NCBI GenBank assembly: GCA_017648525.1 | Contig: JAGCIP010000121.1 | Span: forward strand, 1 to 6,006 | Length of the DNA stretch: 6,006 nucleotides | Direction of reading: 5' to 3' | Source of the DNA: Clostridia bacterium | Lineage (GTDB): Bacteria; Bacillota; Clostridia; Christensenellales; Borkfalkiaceae | Part shown: piece after piece, positions 5,938 to 6,006 of the stretch | Position numbering within the stretch: the first letter of the stretch is position 1 | Layout of the letters: every line of letters begins with the position of its first letter | Notes under the pieces: model-generated | Database searches by the model: none | Seen by the model: the letters and a program-made list of their open reading frames with translations, nothing else | What the model was told of the DNA's origin: nothing | Position numbers and translations under genes: made by a program

Positions 5938-6006
5938 TTAATCTTCAATAATTTTAGTAATTTTTATGATTTTGTAATTTTTATCAGGCTCAATACACTT
6001 ACCGCA
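5938..6006 (-). CDS. C-terminal end of an unidentified protein, runs off the window
   Basis: Only the last 22 residues are visible, from CGKCIEPDKNYKIIKITK to the end IIED and a TAA stop. The frame is open to the window edge. The CGKC pair could be half of a zinc-binding site, followed by a likely beta strand, but the fragment is too short to name. It is supported as a gene by its convergent placement against the hairpin at 5909-5932. LexA, sometimes a neighbour of such recombinases in Clostridia, is unlikely because the usual GKVVGxFR-type ending is missing. Confidence 0.45.
   Translation of the reverse strand, partial: CGKCIEPDKNYKIIKITKIIED

Overview
The window looks like chromosomal DNA of an AT-rich, low-GC Gram-positive bacterium, most likely a member of the Clostridia. 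The main reason is the order scpB - DUF2953 - ytfJ (GerW family) - D-Ala-D-Ala carboxypeptidase - rluB, which is a familiar clostridial backbone cluster linking chromosome segregation to sporulation and cell-wall functions. No genus can be named from the sequence alone.

Left part (1-3240, + strand). The window opens inside scpB, the condensin subunit gene. A strong intrinsic terminator follows it at once, so scpB looks like the last gene of its own unit. The next four genes are tightly packed. A membrane protein of the DUF2953 family overlaps ytfJ by 32 bases, ytfJ overlaps a penicillin-binding D,D-carboxypeptidase by 17 bases, and rluB (a 23S rRNA pseudouridine synthase) follows after 18 bases. 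They read as one translationally coupled operon. It closes with a symmetrical terminator at 3246-3272, shared with the convergent gene. The spmA-spmB pair that often lies between the carboxypeptidase and rluB in endospore formers is absent here.

Middle part (3287-4558, - strand). This is a stand-alone regulator of unusual build. It has an N-terminal PadR-type winged helix, a long charged Val/Glu/Lys-rich linker, and four C-terminal transmembrane helices. The start is fixed by a GGAG ribosome binding site, and a good sigma-A-type promoter lies just upstream.

Right part (4559-6006). A divergent intergenic region leads to a 351-residue tyrosine recombinase with all catalytic residues. Its length and architecture resemble the single-recombinase Xer proteins (XerS type) more than phage integrases. 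The intergenic region holds a near-perfect inverted repeat (4670-4709) whose inner 28 bases have the geometry of a dif/Xer core site: two 11-bp arms around a 6-bp centre. The recombinase also has a near-consensus promoter whose predicted transcription start falls on its ATG, suggesting a leaderless mRNA. A hairpin then separates it from the C-terminal end of an unidentified convergent gene that runs off the window.

The most interesting proposal is a self-contained Xer/dif-like unit: a recombinase gene with its own candidate target site just upstream. The second is the membrane-tethered PadR regulator beside it.
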